From Prevotella sp. tc2-28 (lineage in GTDB: Bacteria > Bacteroidota > Bacteroidia > Bacteroidales > Bacteroidaceae): a stretch of 64,000 nt of DNA. The notes beneath the pieces are model-generated. The model was not told where the DNA came from and did not search any database. It saw nothing but the letters and a program-made list of their open reading frames with translations. The DNA lies in contig NZ_FNRE01000003.1 in the NCBI RefSeq assembly GCF_900107705.1, forward strand, positions 186,001 through 250,000, written 5' to 3'. The position numbers and the translations under genes were made by a program. Of this stretch, positions 61,993 through 64,000 are shown piece after piece (the stretch's first letter is position 1; every line of letters begins with the position of its first letter).

Positions 61993-63083
61993 AGTTTGTT
62001 TATTTTGAGTTTGTAGTGATCATTCAGTTCTATGCGCATCACACGCACCAGTTCGTCATCGTCAGGCATCAGCGAGAGTGCCACATGTCCCATCGTCCGA
62101 CGCAGGTTGATTTCTATGCAAGGGTGCAACAGGCATCCGTCGTTACTGGCGACAATCATCATGTCAATACCGAAGGGACCCTCATAGCCTTTGAGGTTCA
62201 GAACTCTACAAATTTCTTGTTGAACATCATCAACCCATTCTACTGGAATATAACGACTTATCAAATTCCTCTTCGCACTCTCTGTAGCGAGAATGTTACC
62301 AACATAAGCACCATTTACTGTATGAAAAAGTGAGAGTCCTTCAAAACGGATTTGTCCCATACTGTCAGCATGGAATTCCATACCGAAATCTTTCACCTTA
62401 TGATAAAGCGGTTCTACCATCACTGACCCTTGACGGGCAATAACGTTATTGAACCAACCTGCCTGCATGCTGAAAGGCGTCTGTTCGACAGACAAGAAAC
62501 GGAGTCCTCTCCCACTCGACGACCAAGGAGCTTTCATGACTACTTGTCCATATTTAGCAAGTAAGGATTCTACCTCACTAGCCTCACGGCATTCAAAAGC
62601 CTCGCCGACGGTATATGAAGACTGTAACTGCGGCAACAACCAGGCTGCTGTCCGCCGATGCGACAACTGGCGGATATTTTCCAATTGGGCATCCGTAGGC
62701 AATAGCGAATCGGTGACACCCCTACGCTTCAGCTGTGCCTTAAGTGCTTTGTCCCATCCCCAAACGCTGATGCCAACCTCTTCTTGAGGTATTGAAGACA
62801 GCACTTCTCTTGGCGCATTGGTGTACGTCCCGAAGCGCACAAAATTGCTGTTACAATGTCCAGGCCCTAATGAGCGGGAAATTCTGCGTTGCACATTTCT
62901 CCATTCCTTTTCTGCGTATTCCACATTGTCCACCAACACGACATCACCCTCGTTAGCCCATAAAACAGGGAGGAACCCGAGGTCAGCCCTCAGCTGACGA
63001 CCTGCGTGAGGAGCGGTAAAATTGGCAAGGTTGGAGGCCAATGCTATATCATGTTCCGGATTGAAAATGTGCAGTTTCTTCAT
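61989..63083 (-). CDS. ATP-grasp-like hypothetical protein
   Basis: 364 residues from MKKLHIFNPEHDIALASN. A middle segment (VVMKAPWSSSGRGLRFLSVEQ) and the metal-binding-like LLHPCIEINLRRTMGHVAL end look like the ATP-grasp fold. Substrate unknown. The -7 element at 63093-63100 overlaps the in-frame ATG at 63095, so the start is at 63083 or 63089. The 3' end overlaps the GH43 start (ATGA), so both are one operon. Confidence 0.82.
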   Translation of the reverse strand: MKKLHIFNPEHDIALASNLANFTAPHAGRQLRADLGFLPVLWANEGDVVLVDNVEYAEKEWRNVQRRISRSLGPGHCNSNFVRFGTYTNAPREVLSSIPQEEVGISVWGWDKALKAQLKRRGVTDSLLPTDAQLENIRQLSHRRTAAWLLPQLQSSYTVGEAFECREASEVESLLAKYGQVVMKAPWSSSGRGLRFLSVEQTPFSMQAGWFNNVIARQGSVMVEPLYHKVKDFGMEFHADSMGQIRFEGLSLFHTVNGAYVGNILATESAKRNLISRYIPVEWVDDVQQEICRVLNLKGYEGPFGIDMMIVASNDGCLLHPCIEINLRRTMGHVALSLMPDDDELVRVMRIELNDHYKLKINKL

Positions 63084-63092
63084 AATCATGGG

Positions 63093-63100
63093 CAAAATTA
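63093..63100 (-). promoter_or_regulatory. -7 element of the ATP-grasp/GH43 operon
   Basis: TAATTTTG on the minus strand, 9 nt before the ATG at 63083. Confidence 0.6.
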
Positions 63101-63157
63101 CAAAGAAACGGGGAAAAAGCCAAATTTAATGCAAAAAAAACATTTTTCTTTTAATTG

Positions 63158-63189
63158 TTTGCATATTTAACAAAATATCGTTACTTTTG
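63158..63189 (+). promoter_or_regulatory. Promoter of the SpoIIE-type response regulator
   Basis: TTTG (63158-63161), 20 nt, TACTTTTG (63182-63189), 45 nt before the ATG. Confidence 0.68.
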
Positions 63190-63234
63190 CATCATTAAAT
63201 AATTTAGTTCGCGAACATAAATAAATAAAAACCG

Positions 63235-64000
63235 ATGAAATTACCCATCAAGATTTTAAGCGTCGATGACGAAACTGATTTGGAGCTGTTGCTGACCCAG
63301 TACTTCCGCAGACAGATTCGCAAAGGCCAATATGAGTTTTATTTTGCCCACAACGGACTCGAGGCGCTCACCATTCTTTTAAACCAGAAGGATATTGACA
63401 TCATTCTGTCGGATATCAATATGCCCGAAATGGACGGACTGACCCTGCTGACAAAAATCAATGAGATGCAGAACCCGGCATTGAAGTGCATCATGGTCAG
63501 TGCTTATGGCGATATGGGTAATATTCGCTCGGCCATGAATAACGGAGCATTCGACTTCGCCACCAAACCCATTGACCTCGACGATCTCAGCGTGACCATT
63601 GAGAAGGCAATCGAACAAATTGACTATATCAAGAAAGCACAAGAGGAACACTCACAACTGGAGTCGTTGAAGACCGACCTGGCTGTTGCTGCAGAGATAC
63701 AGCAAGCCATTCTGCCTCGTATCTTCCCGCCATTCCCCGAGAATGAGCAGGAATTGGACTTGGCGGCGCTGATGACTCCGGCAAAGGACGTAGGAGGTGA
63801 CTTCTATGACTTCTTCCGCATTGACAACGACCATATCGGACTGGTTATTGCTGACGTCAGCGGAAAAGGCATTCCTGCAGCTATCTTCATGGCTGTCAGC
63901 AGGACACTGATCCGTACTGTTGGATTGCAAGGAGGTACTCCAGGCTACTGTCTGACTAAGTCTAACGAACTGTTAAGTAAAGAATCAGTAGACTGCATGT
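63235..64000 (+). CDS. Response regulator with SpoIIE/RsbU-type PP2C phosphatase domain, 3' end outside the window
   Basis: Reads MKLPIKILSVDDETDLEL..., a receiver domain with acidic pair (SVDDE), phosphorylatable Asp in IILSDINMPEMDG, Ser/Ala at MVSAYG and Lys in FATKPIDL. A coiled-coil linker leads into a PP2C phosphatase domain (AAEIQQAILPRIFPP, TPAKDVGGDFYDFF, GLVIADVSGKGIPAAIFMA). The frame is open to the last base. Such proteins dephosphorylate STAS antagonists in partner switching; the STAS and RsbW-like genes at 4.3-5.0 kb are candidate partners, though far apart. Confidence 0.93.
   Translation, partial: MKLPIKILSVDDETDLELLLTQYFRRQIRKGQYEFYFAHNGLEALTILLNQKDIDIILSDINMPEMDGLTLLTKINEMQNPALKCIMVSAYGDMGNIRSAMNNGAFDFATKPIDLDDLSVTIEKAIEQIDYIKKAQEEHSQLESLKTDLAVAAEIQQAILPRIFPPFPENEQELDLAALMTPAKDVGGDFYDFFRIDNDHIGLVIADVSGKGIPAAIFMAVSRTLIRTVGLQGGTPGYCLTKSNELLSKESVDCM

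Overview
The window looks like chromosomal DNA of a member of the Bacteroidales, most likely Prevotellaceae (Prevotella/Segatella/Xylanibacter-like). The evidence is the protein families present (BspA-type leucine-rich repeats, DUF4270, DUF4468 with a Porin_10-type porin, TamL next to a TrmH methyltransferase, BamD/RpoZ/DUF4293, GldE/SSB, LruC) and the promoters, which fit the Bacteroidetes primary sigma consensus TTTG-N19/20-TAnnTTTG. No integrase, transposase, phage gene or CRISPR array was seen. All statements come from reading the sequence; no database search was run.

Layout. 0-6.4 kb: the tail of a large glycine-rich surface protein, a secreted subtilisin-like protease, then an operon of an outer-membrane porin-like protein, an RsbW-type kinase and a STAS antagonist. 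6.4-6.6 kb: a candidate small RNA. 6.6-17.1 kb: a hexuronate catabolism divergon. kdgK, a DUF4177 micro-gene and KDPG aldolase run left into a two-component system and a membrane protein. A LacI regulator, altronate dehydratase and an NhaC antiporter run right. 17-22 kb: GH25 lysozyme, C11 protease, GldE/SSB and a four-tRNA operon (Gly-Leu-Leu-Gly). 22-25.2 kb: carboxynorspermidine decarboxylase, a long AT-rich stretch and a degenerate Fic protein. 25-34.5 kb: thrS, a metallo-beta-lactamase-fold protein, TamL/TrmH, and the nitroreductase-DUF2520-KdsC-Maf operon. 34.5-39 kb: TonB receptor and LruC lipoprotein. 39-42 kb: methylmalonyl-CoA epimerase/decarboxylase operon. 42-48 kb: pantothenate genes, a short glycogen synthase-like protein, DUF4270 and a UvrD-type helicase. 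48-50.7 kb: a BspA-like protein behind a long structured leader RNA, followed by several large inverted repeats. 50.7-63 kb: DUF4293/RpoZ/BamD, UvrB, DUF4468/porin operon, HD hydrolase, MenA, RluA, GH43 and an ATP-grasp-like protein. At the right edge a response regulator-SpoIIE phosphatase starts and runs out of the window.

Themes. The kdgK/eda/uxaA set converts altronate through KDG and KDPG to pyruvate and glyceraldehyde 3-phosphate. RsbW, STAS and the SpoIIE phosphatase are the three classical parts of a partner-switching pathway. Several start codons sit only 4-8 nt after a TAnnTTTG element, which implies leaderless or almost leaderless mRNAs. The most interesting unexplained signals are the ~255-nt structured RNA before the BspA-like gene, the nested inverted repeats downstream of that gene, the candidate small RNA near 6.5 kb, and two perfectly interlocked divergent promoters at 58.3 kb.
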